Shown here: positions 54,821 through 63,867 of the stretch, one piece after another | Layout of the letters: every line of letters begins with the position of its first letter | How positions within the stretch are numbered: position 1 is the first letter of the stretch | Assembly: GCF_024006985.1 (NCBI RefSeq) | Contig: NZ_JAMXIB010000003.1 | Coordinates: 238,650-302,649 of the forward strand | Direction: 5' to 3' | Length of the DNA stretch: 64,000 nt | Origin: Robiginitalea marina | Lineage (GTDB): Bacteria; Bacteroidota; Bacteroidia; Flavobacteriales; Flavobacteriaceae | The notes under the pieces: generated by a model | Database searches by the model: none | What the model was told of the DNA's origin: nothing | The model's input: only the letters and a program-made list of their open reading frames with translations | Position numbers and translations under genes: made by a program

Positions 54821-56866
54821 ATGAAACCAGTAACCCGCTTCCTCTGTCTGCTTGCCCTGCTGGCTTTTGCCATCCCGGCACACTCCCAGGACCAACCCCT
54901 GGGCTATATGGATGTTTTTGACCTGCAGTATGCCTCGGACCCCCAGATCCACCCCGAAGGGGAGTGGATCGTCTACCGAAGGATGGGGTTTGACGTCCTT
55001 AAGGACCGCGCAGAAGGCAACCTTTGGATGCTGCGCGCCGACGGCAGCAACCACCAGAAGCTCACCTCAAGGGAAGTTAACGAGTCCAGCCCCCGATGGT
55101 CGCCAAATGGGGACCGGCTGGCCTTTGTGAGCAGCACGGAGGAAGGCTCGGAAATTTATGTATACTGGCTTGGCAGCGGCAAGTACGCCCGCATCAGCCA
55201 GCTCCCGGGGAGCCCGTCGTCTTTGAGCTGGTCTCCTGATGGGCGGCAGCTTGCCTTTACCATGACGGTGCCGGCGGATGCCCCGGTACTTGCCAAACTC
55301 CCCAGCAAACCAAAGGATGCCCAATGGGCGGGCCCGGCCCGGATCACCGACCGCCTTTACCATGAAGCCGACGGCAGGGGGTACATCCCACCCGGGTTCA
55401 GCCATATTTTCGTCATGCCTTCCGAAGGAGGGGCAGCCCGGCAGGTCACTTCCGGGGATTTCCAGCACCGGGGCCCCCTTTCCTGGTCGCCGGAGGGCAA
55501 TCGCATTTATTTCACTGCAAACCGCTCGGAAGACTGGGAATACGACTTCCGCAACAGCGAGGTCTACGCCCTGGACCTGGCCGGGGGCTCTGTGGAAACC
55601 CTCACGGACAGCCCGGGGCCCGACAGTGAACCGGTGGTTTCCCCCGATGGGAAGTATATTGCCTATCTGGGGTACACCGACCGCATGCAGGCCCACCAGG
55701 TCACTGAGCTGCGCCTGATGCAGGCCGATGGGAGCGGGAAGCGCTCCTTAACTACTTCCCTCGACCGGGGGGTCTCCGACCCTGTTTGGGACGCCAAAAG
55801 CAAGGGGCTCTATTTTACCTACGACGATAAAGGCAATTCCAAAATTGGCTATGTTTCCCTGGCGGGCGGGATGGAAAAACTGGCCGACAACCTGGGGGGA
55901 ACATCTATCGGCAGGCCCTACGGGGGCGGCTCTTTCAGCGTATCGGCCGGGGGCCGTATCGCCTACACCTTTACCCGTCCCGAGTTCCCCGCCGAAATCG
56001 CCCTGGTGCGTAAACCGGGGGAGGCCCCTGTGCGCCTTACCCACCTGAACCAGGGGTTGCTCGACCAGCGCACCCTGGGGAAAGTTGAAGAAATCTGGTA
56101 TACCTCTTCCGTGGATGGCCGCCCCCTGCAGGGGTGGATCGTCTATCCCCCCGATTACCGGCCCGGCCGGGCATACCCCTTTTTGGTGGAAAACCACGGG
56201 GGCCCCATTTCCAATTACGGGGACCGGTTCACGGCTGAAATACAGCTGTATGCCGCGGCGGGGTACATCGTCTTTTACCCCAACCCCAGGGGCAGTACCA
56301 GCTACGGGGAGGAATTCGCCAACCTCCTCTACAACAATTACCCCGGCGATGATTACCAGGACGTGATGGATGGGGTGGATGCCTGCATCGCCAAAGGCAT
56401 TGCCCACGAAGACCAGTTGTTTGTGACCGGGGGCAGCGCCGGAGGCATCATGACGGCATGGATCATCGGCAAAAACGACCGCTTTGAAGCGGCGGTGGTG
56501 GCCAAACCCGTGATGAACTGGATCAGCAAAACCCTGGTGGCCGACAATTACTTTTATTATGCCAACAGCCGGTATCCGGGCCAGCCCTGGGAAAATTTCG
56601 AAGGCTACTGGAAATTCTCGCCCCTCTCCCTGGTCGGCAACGTGAACACCCCGACCATGGTGATGGTGGGGATGGATGACCTGAGGACGCCGCCCAGCGA
56701 GGCCAAACAACTTTACCACGCCCTGAAGCTCCGCAAGGTGGAAACCGTACTGGTGGAGATCCCGGAGGCCGGGCATGGTATTGCCAACCGCCCCAGCAAC
56801 CTGATCAGCAAGGTGGCCCATACCCTGGCCTGGATGGACCGTTACCGCAAAGACAAACCGGAATGA
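54821..56866 (+). CDS. S9 family peptidase (dipeptidyl/oligopeptidase), exported
   Basis: A 681-aa serine peptidase. The ATG used gives signal peptide MKPVTRFLCLLALLAFAIPAHSQ. WD40/TolB-like propeller repeats run to about residue 430 (for example SPRWSPNGDRLAFVS, SLSWSPDGRQLAF), then the alpha/beta-hydrolase domain with S539 in GGSAGG, Asp in GMDDLRTP and His in EAGHGIAN. It probably trims peptides in the periplasm. Its stop overlaps the next gene by four bases. Confidence 0.93.
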   Translation: MKPVTRFLCLLALLAFAIPAHSQDQPLGYMDVFDLQYASDPQIHPEGEWIVYRRMGFDVLKDRAEGNLWMLRADGSNHQKLTSREVNESSPRWSPNGDRLAFVSSTEEGSEIYVYWLGSGKYARISQLPGSPSSLSWSPDGRQLAFTMTVPADAPVLAKLPSKPKDAQWAGPARITDRLYHEADGRGYIPPGFSHIFVMPSEGGAARQVTSGDFQHRGPLSWSPEGNRIYFTANRSEDWEYDFRNSEVYALDLAGGSVETLTDSPGPDSEPVVSPDGKYIAYLGYTDRMQAHQVTELRLMQADGSGKRSLTTSLDRGVSDPVWDAKSKGLYFTYDDKGNSKIGYVSLAGGMEKLADNLGGTSIGRPYGGGSFSVSAGGRIAYTFTRPEFPAEIALVRKPGEAPVRLTHLNQGLLDQRTLGKVEEIWYTSSVDGRPLQGWIVYPPDYRPGRAYPFLVENHGGPISNYGDRFTAEIQLYAAAGYIVFYPNPRGSTSYGEEFANLLYNNYPGDDYQDVMDGVDACIAKGIAHEDQLFVTGGSAGGIMTAWIIGKNDRFEAAVVAKPVMNWISKTLVADNYFYYANSRYPGQPWENFEGYWKFSPLSLVGNVNTPTMVMVGMDDLRTPPSEAKQLYHALKLRKVETVLVEIPEAGHGIANRPSNLISKVAHTLAWMDRYRKDKPE

Positions 56867-57297
56867 AGACGGCACGAAAAAGGCACTGGCTGCTGAACCT
56901 GACTATCGGGATTACGATCCTGGCCTGCCTGCTGGCTTTCGCCATACACTCAAGGAACTGGATGCGCCTGCAGGAGGGTCGGATGCAATTGCTCAGCGGG
57001 GTGTATTACCTCGAAGTCCCCTTTGCGGAACTCGACAGCGTGAGGTGGCAGGCGAAAATCCCGCAGATGGAACGCCGCCACGGCTTTTCGTTCTGGGCCC
57101 GGGAAAAAGGGGTTTTCTCCGACTCCCTTTTTCCTTCCCGCCCCGTTTACGTTTATGTGGATGACCTGAGGCAAACCAAGATCAGGATCACCTATCGGGA
57201 TTCCCTCACGCTCTTCCTGAATTTTTCGGACACCGCGGAAACCCGGTCGGTGTACCACCTGCTCCGGGAAAAGCTGCCGGCTGAGGCCCCCCGGTGA
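56863..57297 (+). CDS. Small membrane-anchored protein of unknown function (144 aa)
   Basis: One N-terminal transmembrane helix (LLNLTIGITILACLLAFAI, after a basic start) is followed by about 110 residues of periplasmic, strand-rich sequence. No family is recognised. The ATGA overlap with the S9 peptidase gene shows translational coupling, so it may assist or regulate the peptidase. Confidence 0.7.
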   Translation: MKTARKRHWLLNLTIGITILACLLAFAIHSRNWMRLQEGRMQLLSGVYYLEVPFAELDSVRWQAKIPQMERRHGFSFWAREKGVFSDSLFPSRPVYVYVDDLRQTKIRITYRDSLTLFLNFSDTAETRSVYHLLREKLPAEAPR

Positions 57298-57370
57298 ATT
57301 TTAGCAAATTAATAAGAGGTTCCTGCCTGAGAACCCACTAGTTTTGAAGCCCGGATAAATATTTTGCTCC

Positions 57371-57781
57371 ATGCGGTTCCTGTGGCCCCTTTTACTGTTA
57401 TTTTCCCTTGGCCTGTCTGCACAGGTACGCCTTGAGGTGGAAACCCTTGGCGTAAATACTTCCGAAGGCTTTATTTGTGTGGCCCTGTATACGGAGGAGG
57501 AGGGTTTTTTGAAATTCGACCGGGTATATCGCTCCGAACGGGCCCCGGCACGTCAGGGGGTAACCCGCGTAGTGATTGACGACCTGCCTTCAGGGGAATA
57601 CGCCCTGGCGGTATTTCACGACAAAAACAGCGATGAGGTCCTCAACACCAACTGGCTGGGCATCCCCAAAGAACCCCTCGGTTTTTCCAGGGCCCGGATG
57701 AAAGCCTTCGGCCCCCCCGGGTTCCGGGAGTGCGCAGTATTGCTGGATACGGACACCACCATCCGGATTCCCCTGGAATAA
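57371..57781 (+). CDS. DUF2141 exported protein
   Basis: A 136-aa secreted protein with signal peptide (FLWPLLLLFSLGLSAQ) and the DUF2141 pattern: VALYTEEEGFLK, then LPSGEYALAVFHDKNSDEVLNTNWLGIPKEPLGFS, which is strongly conserved in the family. Function is unknown; the sheet is transthyretin-like. The sequence just before the ATG (ATATTTTG then CTCC) resembles a -7 box, so this transcript might also be leaderless. Confidence 0.88.
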   Translation: MRFLWPLLLLFSLGLSAQVRLEVETLGVNTSEGFICVALYTEEEGFLKFDRVYRSERAPARQGVTRVVIDDLPSGEYALAVFHDKNSDEVLNTNWLGIPKEPLGFSRARMKAFGPPGFRECAVLLDTDTTIRIPLE

Positions 57782-57868
57782 CCCCTGAGGCCTCCCCGCC
57801 TTTTTCCACGGCGAAGGCTTCCGGGCGCTTCCGGGGCTGCGGGCTATTGGTTTCGATGTACGAACGGA

Positions 57869-58273
57869 TCAGTTCCCCCTTTTGGTGGTGATCAGAATAA
57901 CGCCGTTGGCCCCCTGGGTACCGTAAAAGGAGGCTTCGGACCCGCTCAGGGCCTTTATGGTTTCGACATCCACGGGTTGTACAATGCTTTCCACCGCCCG
58001 GTATGAATTCCCAATTACCTGCCCATCAACTATATAAAGTGGCTGGGGTGGCCTTGCTCCCCTTGTAGAGTTGTTGTTTTTGATAAAGACGGGTACCCCG
58101 GCCTGCAAGGTTACCCCGGGAAGCCGCTGGATGCGGGTTTTCAGCGGGAGTACTGCTGCATTTTTGTCGTCCAGGGTGCGTTCCAGGTTTTGCGCACTGC
58201 CATCGCCGGGCTTGGAACTCCCGCAGGCAGAGAGGGAGAGTGCAGCCAGTAAAAGGATAATCACCTGTTTCAT
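57869..58273 (-). CDS. TonB plug-domain-only lipoprotein
   Basis: A 134-aa lipoprotein (lipobox LSLSACGSS). The mature part is only a TonB-receptor plug-like domain: LYIVDGQVIGNSYRAVESI, then VETIKALSGSEASFYGTQGANGVILITTKRG, the motif that normally ends a SusC-type plug. There is no barrel. It may be a standalone plug that interacts with a receptor or TonB, or a decayed fragment; the intact lipobox and clean frame favour a working gene. Confidence 0.8.
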   Translation of the reverse strand: MKQVIILLLAALSLSACGSSKPGDGSAQNLERTLDDKNAAVLPLKTRIQRLPGVTLQAGVPVFIKNNNSTRGARPPQPLYIVDGQVIGNSYRAVESIVQPVDVETIKALSGSEASFYGTQGANGVILITTKRGN

Positions 58274-58379
58274 GGGTTCGAGTTTTAAAGGAAAGATATT
58301 CATTCGCCCGGGAGGAAGCAAAAAATGGAACAACTATCTTTAGGGTGGGAAAAATGACTGCCACAACAAAGGAGGGCAT

Positions 58380-58772
58380 ATGGAACAAATACTACTCACA
58401 CAATCGGCCGGGGCCCTGTTCGGGTTTTTGGGGGTGCTGCTCGGGGCTTTCGGGGCACATGCGCTTAAAGATAAATTCACGGGGGACCAGGCCCGGGCTT
58501 TTGAAACGGGGGTCCGGTATCAACTCCTGCATGCGGTGGTGTTGCTGGTCCTCAGTTTTAACCTGTCTTTTACTTCGCCATTGGAAGGGTACATCGGCAA
58601 AGCCTTTGTCCTGGGGACCTTCCTGTTTTCTTTCAGTATCTACGGCCTGGTGTTCAGCGAACTCCGGGGAAGGAAGTGGCGCTTTCTGGGCCCTGTAACC
58701 CCCCTTGGGGGGCTGTTGCTGCTGGTGGGCTGGGCGCTGCTGGGCTACTCTTTTGTGGCCCACCTGTTTTAA
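58380..58772 (+). CDS. DUF423 membrane protein
   Basis: A 130-aa membrane protein with four hydrophobic helices. The pattern LLGAFGAHALKD, then ARAFETGVRYQLLHAVVLL, is diagnostic of the DUF423/YgdD family, whose function is unknown. A near-consensus box TATCTTTA lies at 58335-58342. It ends directly at the stop of the convergent FeoB-associated gene. Confidence 0.9.
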   Translation: MEQILLTQSAGALFGFLGVLLGAFGAHALKDKFTGDQARAFETGVRYQLLHAVVLLVLSFNLSFTSPLEGYIGKAFVLGTFLFSFSIYGLVFSELRGRKWRFLGPVTPLGGLLLLVGWALLGYSFVAHLF

Positions 58773-58922
58773 TTACCCGCAGCCGCAATCGGAATTCCCA
58801 CAGCCCTTGCCCCCGCCGTCCCTGTCGGGTTTCGCCAAAGCGGGCCAAACGAATTTGCGCAACAGGTAACCCAGGGCGATTGCCACGGTTAGGTAAACCA
58901 GGAGGTGTTGCCAGTTTTCCAC
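58773..58922 (-). CDS. FeoB-associated Cys-rich membrane peptide
   Basis: A 49-aa peptide. The GTG start (58922-58920) lies two bases after the feoB stop. It has one transmembrane helix (LLVYLTVAIALGYLLRKFVW) and a cysteine-rich tail (KGCGNSDCGCG). Peptides of this kind regularly follow feoB in Bacteroidota and are thought to help ferrous iron transport, probably as a metal-binding accessory. A longer in-frame start lies inside feoB and is not credible. Confidence 0.85.
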   Translation of the reverse strand: MENWQHLLVYLTVAIALGYLLRKFVWPALAKPDRDGGGKGCGNSDCGCG

Positions 58923-58924
58923 GC

Positions 58925-61159
58925 TCAGGACAGGATTTGGTACGCGGTGAACGCTACAATATACGCAAAAGTGCTCATGAAGGCCAGCTGGAACATGGGC
59001 CATTTCCAGGTATTGGTTTCCCGTTTTACCACCGCCAGGGTGCTCATGCATTGCATGGCAAAGGCGTAAAACAGCAACAGGGAGATGCCCGAGGCCAGGT
59101 TAAATAGGGGGGTGCCGTCATTGCGAACCTCAGCGGCCATGCGGTTTTTGATGGTTTCCTCTTCGTCGTTCCCCACGCTGTAAATCGTAGCCAGGGTGCC
59201 GACAAATACCTCCCGGGCGGCAAAGGATGTCAGCACGGCAATGCCGATTTTCCAGTCGTAGCCGAGCGGCCTGACCAGGGGCTCAATGAGCTTGCCCATT
59301 TGCCCGATAAAGGAGTGTTCCAGGCGGTGGCTGGCGATCTCCTGGTTGATGACGCGGGTGCGGAGGTCGGCCTGCAGGCGCTGCAGGGAATCCTGCGGAT
59401 GCATCACCGCCCCTGCGGGGGCGGCAGGGGCCGGGCTGTCTGAAAGGGAAGCGCGGTATTCCTCCAGCTTTTCGGCCATAAAGGCCTGGCTGTTGGCAGA
59501 AAGCCCCTGGGTCTCCACACGTTCCGTGACGATTTGTTCCGCGTTTTTGAATTCTTCAGAAAACCCGTTGGACCCCAGGAACCAGAGCACGATGGAGATG
59601 GCCAGGATGATTTTCCCTGCCCCGTACACAAAGCTCCGCGTCTTCTCCACCACGGTGAAAAACACGTTTTTCCACAAAGGCCACTTGTAATTGGGCATTT
59701 CCACCACAAAGAAACTGCGGTTGGGGATTTTCAGTATCCGGTTCAGCACCCAGGCAGCCAGTATGGCCGCCCCGAACCCTATGAGGTAAAGCAGCATAAG
59801 GGTCAGGGCCTGGTAGCCCAGGCCAAGGAAGCGCCCCTGCGGGATGACCAGGGCAATGATAATCAGGTACACCGGGAGCCTGGCAGAACAGGTGGTGAAC
59901 GGGGTCACCAAAATGGTGATGAGCCGTTCTTTCCAGTTCTCTATATTCCGGGTGGCCATTACGGCGGGGATGGCGCAGGCGGTACCCGAGATGAGCGGGA
60001 CCACACTCTTGCCACTCAGGCCGAAGGGGCGCATGACGCGGTCCATCAGGAAGACCACCCGGCTCATGTATCCGGATTCTTCAAGGATGGCGATGAACAG
60101 GAACAAAAAGGCGATCTGGGGGATAAAGATCACAATGCCCCCGATCCCCGCGATGATCCCTTCCGCGATCAGGTTGGTGAAAGCCCCTTCCGGGAGGGTG
60201 TCTTTTACCCACTCGCTGGCTGACGCAAAACTGGCGTCGATAAAGTCCATGGGGATACTGCTCCAGTCGTAGATGGCCTGGAAAATAGTCAGCAGGATCA
60301 CAAAGAAAATCAGGTAGCCAAATACCTTGTGGGTCAATATTTTATCGAGGTTCCCCCTCAGGCCTTTGGCAGCCTTCCAGTCTACTTTATAGGTTTCCTT
60401 GAGGATGCCGTTTATAAACTGATACCTTAGGATGGTCTCCTTATGCTGGAGTTTTTTCAGCTCTTCCCTGGACTTGGTTTCAAAGGAAGCATCGCCAAAA
60501 AGTTCTTTTTTCTGAAGGGGGGTGAAATTCACGTCCTGGGTAATCACCACCCAGAGTTTGTACAGGTCCTCGCCGGGGAAGGTTTTCTCCAGCCGCCGGA
60601 AGTACGGGGGGTCGATGAGCGAGACGTCTATGCTGCGGGAGACCGGGATATCCCGGTAATTTTCGATGAGCTGTTTCAGCTGGTCGATCCCGGTGTTCCT
60701 GCGGGTGCTCACCAGGGCTACACGGGTGTCGAGTTTCTGTTCCAAAACCCCAATATCGAGGCTGATACCCTTTCGCTCCATGCGGTCCGACATGTTGATC
60801 ACCAAAATGGCCGGGATCTGCAGGTCCTTGATTTGGGTGAACAGCAGCAGGTTGCGCTTGAGGTTCTCCACGTCGCTGATCACCACGGCCACATCGGGGA
60901 AATCGGGCGCGTTCCGGTTGAGCAGGAGTTCCACCACCACGCTTTCATCGAGGGAGGTGGTGTTGAGGCTATAGGTGCCCGGGAGGTCCAGTATATGGGC
61001 CTTTACCCCGCGGGACAGCTTACAGACGCCCTGTTTTTTCTCCACGGTGATGCCCGGGTAGTTTCCCACCTTCTGCTTAAGGCCCGTGAGGCTGTTAAAT
61101 ACGGAAGTTTTCCCGGTATTGGGGTTTCCGATGAGCGCTACCTTGATGTGTTTGCTCAT
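58925..61159 (-). CDS. feoB: Ferrous iron transport protein B
   Basis: A 744-aa inner-membrane ferrous iron transporter. The N-terminal G domain carries G1 (GNPNTGKTS, about residues 11-19), G3 (DLPGTYSLN) and G4 (VINMSDRMERKG, in which the usual NxxD is NMSD). The membrane part has two Gate motifs, including SGTACAIPAVMATRNI and TTCSARLPVYLIII. The start overlaps the feoA stop by four bases (ATGA). Confidence 0.96.
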   Translation of the reverse strand: MSKHIKVALIGNPNTGKTSVFNSLTGLKQKVGNYPGITVEKKQGVCKLSRGVKAHILDLPGTYSLNTTSLDESVVVELLLNRNAPDFPDVAVVISDVENLKRNLLLFTQIKDLQIPAILVINMSDRMERKGISLDIGVLEQKLDTRVALVSTRRNTGIDQLKQLIENYRDIPVSRSIDVSLIDPPYFRRLEKTFPGEDLYKLWVVITQDVNFTPLQKKELFGDASFETKSREELKKLQHKETILRYQFINGILKETYKVDWKAAKGLRGNLDKILTHKVFGYLIFFVILLTIFQAIYDWSSIPMDFIDASFASASEWVKDTLPEGAFTNLIAEGIIAGIGGIVIFIPQIAFLFLFIAILEESGYMSRVVFLMDRVMRPFGLSGKSVVPLISGTACAIPAVMATRNIENWKERLITILVTPFTTCSARLPVYLIIIALVIPQGRFLGLGYQALTLMLLYLIGFGAAILAAWVLNRILKIPNRSFFVVEMPNYKWPLWKNVFFTVVEKTRSFVYGAGKIILAISIVLWFLGSNGFSEEFKNAEQIVTERVETQGLSANSQAFMAEKLEEYRASLSDSPAPAAPAGAVMHPQDSLQRLQADLRTRVINQEIASHRLEHSFIGQMGKLIEPLVRPLGYDWKIGIAVLTSFAAREVFVGTLATIYSVGNDEEETIKNRMAAEVRNDGTPLFNLASGISLLLFYAFAMQCMSTLAVVKRETNTWKWPMFQLAFMSTFAYIVAFTAYQILS

Positions 61160-61392
61160 ATGCCCTCGATTGGTTCCAATTCAATCTGAAGGGCTACGGA
61201 ACGCCGGATGGCGATGTGGGTCCCGTTTACGTTGATGTAAATCGGGTCCTTGAGGGGGGCCACCTGTACCAGCTCCACCTCGTTGCCGGGGAGGCAGCCC
61301 AATTCCAGCAGTTTGATTGGTACCGACGCCTCGTTGAATTCCCTGATGATCCCTTTCTCTCCCCTCCTGAGGTGTGCGATGGTGAAGCTCAA
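61156..61392 (-). CDS. feoA: Ferrous iron transport protein A
   Basis: A 78-aa SH3-like protein that supports FeoB (LLELGCLPGNEVELVQVAPL). The start must be the TTG at 61392: the coding frame has no ATG at all, and an in-frame stop lies two codons upstream. A weak start may keep FeoA levels low. The leader from the -7 box to the TTG contains a half-site TTTAGA like that of the DtxR operator at 52508. Confidence 0.88.
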   Translation of the reverse strand: MSFTIAHLRRGEKGIIREFNEASVPIKLLELGCLPGNEVELVQVAPLKDPIYINVNGTHIAIRRSVALQIELEPIEGI

Positions 61393-61421
61393 TGCTTATT
61401 TAGATTGATTATAAGTAAAGA

Positions 61422-61429
61422 CAAAAATA
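61422..61429 (-). promoter_or_regulatory. -7 box of the feoAB operon
   Basis: On the minus strand TATTTTTG (61429-61422) matches TAnnTTTG, 29 nt before the TTG start of feoA. No clear -33 element is visible, which may indicate regulated use. Confidence 0.5.
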
Positions 61430-61475
61430 CAGGAATTTGTCGATTTAGAGGCCCCCTGACTGAAAAAAGAAGGGG

Positions 61476-62150
61476 TTATTCCCGATACGAGGCCCTGAGG
61501 ATTTCAAGGTCGTCGAGCAACCGTTCCATATCTTCCATGTTGGTGCCGTCATAAGTTCCGCGGATGCGGCGCTCCCGGTCGACCAGGATAAAATTCTCGG
61601 TATGGATCATGTCGAACGGCCCGCCGTCCCCGTCGGTTTTTACGGCCAGGTACGATTTGCGCGCCAACTCGTAGATGTGTTTCTTGTCGCCGGTAACCAG
61701 GTTCCAGCGGGCATCATCCACCCCTTTTTCCAAAGCGTATTGCTTCAGGCGGGGCACCGAATCGATCTCGGGGGTCACGGAGTGCGACAGGAGCAAAACC
61801 TCCGGGTCGCCTGCCAGCTGGTCCTGCAACCACCGCATATTCTCTGTCATGATGGGGCATATGGTCGGGCAGGTGGTAAAGAAGAAATCGGCAACATAGA
61901 TATGGCCGCGGTAATCTTCCTGGGTAATGGTGTCGCCGTTTTGGTTTACCAGGGCGAAGTCGGCAATGGTGTGGTATTTTTTCACATGGCTGATCTCAGG
62001 CGCCACCAGCTCGGGGTTGAAATCGGAGGGTTGGTAGACCGGGAGGGTCTTCTTTGGCTGCAGGGCGTTATAGAACAGGGTGATGATTACCGCAGAAACG
62101 ATTAGCAAAACCAGGCCGAAGAGTTTGAATCTGGCAAAAAAGGAACGCAT
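61476..62150 (-). CDS. SCO1/SenC family copper-binding protein
   Basis: A 224-aa membrane-anchored protein with an N-terminal helix (FKLFGLVLLIVSAVIITLFY) and a thioredoxin-like domain. The copper site is CxxxC (C94, C98 in TTCPTICPIM) plus the conserved His in DMIHTENFILVD. It delivers copper or electrons to cytochrome c oxidase. The ATG at 62150 gives a normal anchor; a longer frame is possible. It is close to feoAB but probably a separate unit. Confidence 0.92.
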   Translation of the reverse strand: MRSFFARFKLFGLVLLIVSAVIITLFYNALQPKKTLPVYQPSDFNPELVAPEISHVKKYHTIADFALVNQNGDTITQEDYRGHIYVADFFFTTCPTICPIMTENMRWLQDQLAGDPEVLLLSHSVTPEIDSVPRLKQYALEKGVDDARWNLVTGDKKHIYELARKSYLAVKTDGDGGPFDMIHTENFILVDRERRIRGTYDGTNMEDMERLLDDLEILRASYRE

Positions 62151-62283
62151 GTATCCCAACCTTTGCCGCAAAGGTACTGAACCCGGCGGTCTCCTTCAAC
62201 CCCAGCCCCATGGCGTGCTGCTAAATCTTTCTTAAAGGAACCGGGCCCCTTTCAATTTCTTTTCAAAACCCCTTTCAAAAGTG

Positions 62284-62291
62284 TACTTTTG
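62284..62291 (+). promoter_or_regulatory. -7 box of rseP
   Basis: TACTTTTG matches TAnnTTTG and lies 28 nt before the rseP ATG at 62320, in the divergent gap with the SCO gene. Confidence 0.55.
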
Positions 62292-62319
62292 TGCGTTTGA
62301 AACCAGAAGCCCCAGAGTT

Positions 62320-63663
62320 ATGTCGCCGATAGTCATCCAGGCCTCGATGTTCTTGTTCAGCCTTTCCCTGTTGATCGTGCTGCACGAACTCGGGCATTTC
62401 TTGCCGGCCAAGGCCTTCAAAACCCGGGTGGAGAAATTCTACCTTTTTTTCGACGTAAAGTTTTCCCTATTCAAAAAGAAGATCGGTGAAACGGTTTACG
62501 GGATCGGCTGGCTTCCCCTGGGGGGCTATGTGAAGATCGCCGGCATGATCGACGAGAGCATGGACACCGAGCAGATGGCCGCCCCGCCCAAACCCTGGGA
62601 GTTCCGATCCAAGCCGGCCTGGCAGCGGCTGATCATCATGCTGGGCGGCGTTACGGTAAATTTCCTGGTCGCCTATATCATATACACCTTTGCTTCCTTC
62701 CATTACGGGGATGCCGATATTTCCACCGCCAGCATCAGGGATGGGTACTGGGTGACCAACCCGGTGTTCACGGAACTCGGGGTACAAACGGGGGATGACC
62801 TGGTCGCCATAGACGGGAAGCGCTATGAGAACTATTCTGACCTGAGGCGGAACATGATCACGGCAGAGCAATTTACCGTGGAACGCAACGGGGAACTCAT
62901 CACCATCGACCTGCCCGTGGATTTCCTGGGAAAACTAAGCACCGGGGAAGACCTCAGCTTTTTTGAGCTGCGGATCCCCTTCATTGTGGGGCAGGTTCCC
63001 GATTCTTCTCACAATGCCCAGGCGGGGATGGAACCGGGCGACCTTCTGAAACGCATCAACGGGCAGGAAGTGACCTATTTCGACCAGGCCATCGACCTGC
63101 TCAACGAGAACAGGGGGCAGGCCATACAGGCAACCTTTGAGCGCAACGGGCAGCCGGTGACCCTGGACCTCAAGGTAAATGACGACGGCAAGTTGGGGAT
63201 TGCCCCCACGGGCACCTACCAGAAATTTGCCGAGATGGGCTTCTTCCAGGTGGTGCAGAAAAAGTACGGCTTCCTGGAAAGTTTCTCCGTAGGCGCGCAG
63301 AAATTCACCAACCAGCTGGGGGGGTACTGGCTGCAACTCAAAAAGATTTTTACCCCGAGCACCGGTGCCTACAAAGGGGTGGGGGGGTTCAAGGCCATCT
63401 TCGACATATTTCCCGACACCTGGAGCTGGCAGGAGTTCTGGGGCATCACAGCCTTTTTGTCCATTATGCTGGCCGTGCTGAACCTGCTCCCGATCCCTGC
63501 CCTCGACGGGGGGCACGTGATGTTCCTGCTCTATGAAATGGTTTCGGGGCGCAAGCCGAGCGATAAATTCATGGAATATGCCCAAATGGTGGGTTTCTTC
63601 CTGCTGCTGGCCCTGATTGTGTTTGCCAACGGAAACGATATTTACAAGGCCCTGACCAAATAA
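62320..63663 (+). CDS. rseP: RIP metalloprotease RseP (site-2 protease)
   Basis: A 447-aa intramembrane zinc protease. The active site HExxH is H22-E23-H26 (LIVLHELGHFLPAKAF), and the third ligand is in PALDGGHVMF near the end. Two PDZ-like domains (about residues 150-300) include VQTGDDLVAIDGK and AGMEPGDLLKRINGQ. It cleaves anti-sigma factors and signal-peptide remnants. The start MSPIVIQASMFLFSLS is used because longer frames run into the promoter. Confidence 0.95.
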   Translation: MSPIVIQASMFLFSLSLLIVLHELGHFLPAKAFKTRVEKFYLFFDVKFSLFKKKIGETVYGIGWLPLGGYVKIAGMIDESMDTEQMAAPPKPWEFRSKPAWQRLIIMLGGVTVNFLVAYIIYTFASFHYGDADISTASIRDGYWVTNPVFTELGVQTGDDLVAIDGKRYENYSDLRRNMITAEQFTVERNGELITIDLPVDFLGKLSTGEDLSFFELRIPFIVGQVPDSSHNAQAGMEPGDLLKRINGQEVTYFDQAIDLLNENRGQAIQATFERNGQPVTLDLKVNDDGKLGIAPTGTYQKFAEMGFFQVVQKKYGFLESFSVGAQKFTNQLGGYWLQLKKIFTPSTGAYKGVGGFKAIFDIFPDTWSWQEFWGITAFLSIMLAVLNLLPIPALDGGHVMFLLYEMVSGRKPSDKFMEYAQMVGFFLLLALIVFANGNDIYKALTK

Positions 63664-63703
63664 TTATCCCCATTTTTTTGTTGGGGTATTGCGAAGAAAC
63701 TTT

Positions 63704-63711
63704 TATATTTG
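63704..63711 (+). promoter_or_regulatory. Promoter of tRNA-Asn
   Basis: TATATTTG (63704-63711) with TTG at 63681-63683 (N20) gives a good TTG-N20-TAnnTTTG promoter, 21 nt upstream of the tRNA. Confidence 0.75.
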
Positions 63712-63732
63712 CGACCTCCAAATAGGGAACAT

Positions 63733-63809
63733 TCCTCCTTAGCTCAGTTGGTTAGAGCATCTGACTGTTAATCAGAGGGTCCTTGGTTCGAGCCCAAGAG
63801 GGGGAGCCA
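63733..63809 (+). tRNA. tRNA-Asn (GTT)
   Basis: A complete 77-nt cloverleaf. The acceptor stem pairs TCCTCCT (63733-63739) with AGGGGGA (63799-63805). The D-arm is GCTC/GAGC, the anticodon stem TCTGA/TCAGA with anticodon GTT at 63767-63769, and the T-arm CTTGG-TTCGAGC-CCAAG. The discriminator G is followed by an encoded CCA (63807-63809). A structured repeat follows directly. Confidence 0.97.
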
Positions 63810-63867
63810 TGAAGCAGAGCAAAGCTCGCTTCATGGTCCTGAAGTGAACGCCAGTTCTACTTCAGGA
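63807..63867 (+). other. Two bulged hairpins directly after tRNA-Asn
   Basis: Hairpin 1 pairs 63807-63815 with 63828-63836 (9 bp), continued by GAGC-AAA-GCTC after a one-base bulge; its left arm includes the encoded CCA of the tRNA. Hairpin 2 pairs 63837-63845 with 63859-63867 (9 bp), continued by GAAC-GCCA-GTTC with a one-base bulge on the other side. Both stems are perfect apart from the bulges, which indicates selected RNA or DNA structure. Confidence 0.75.
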
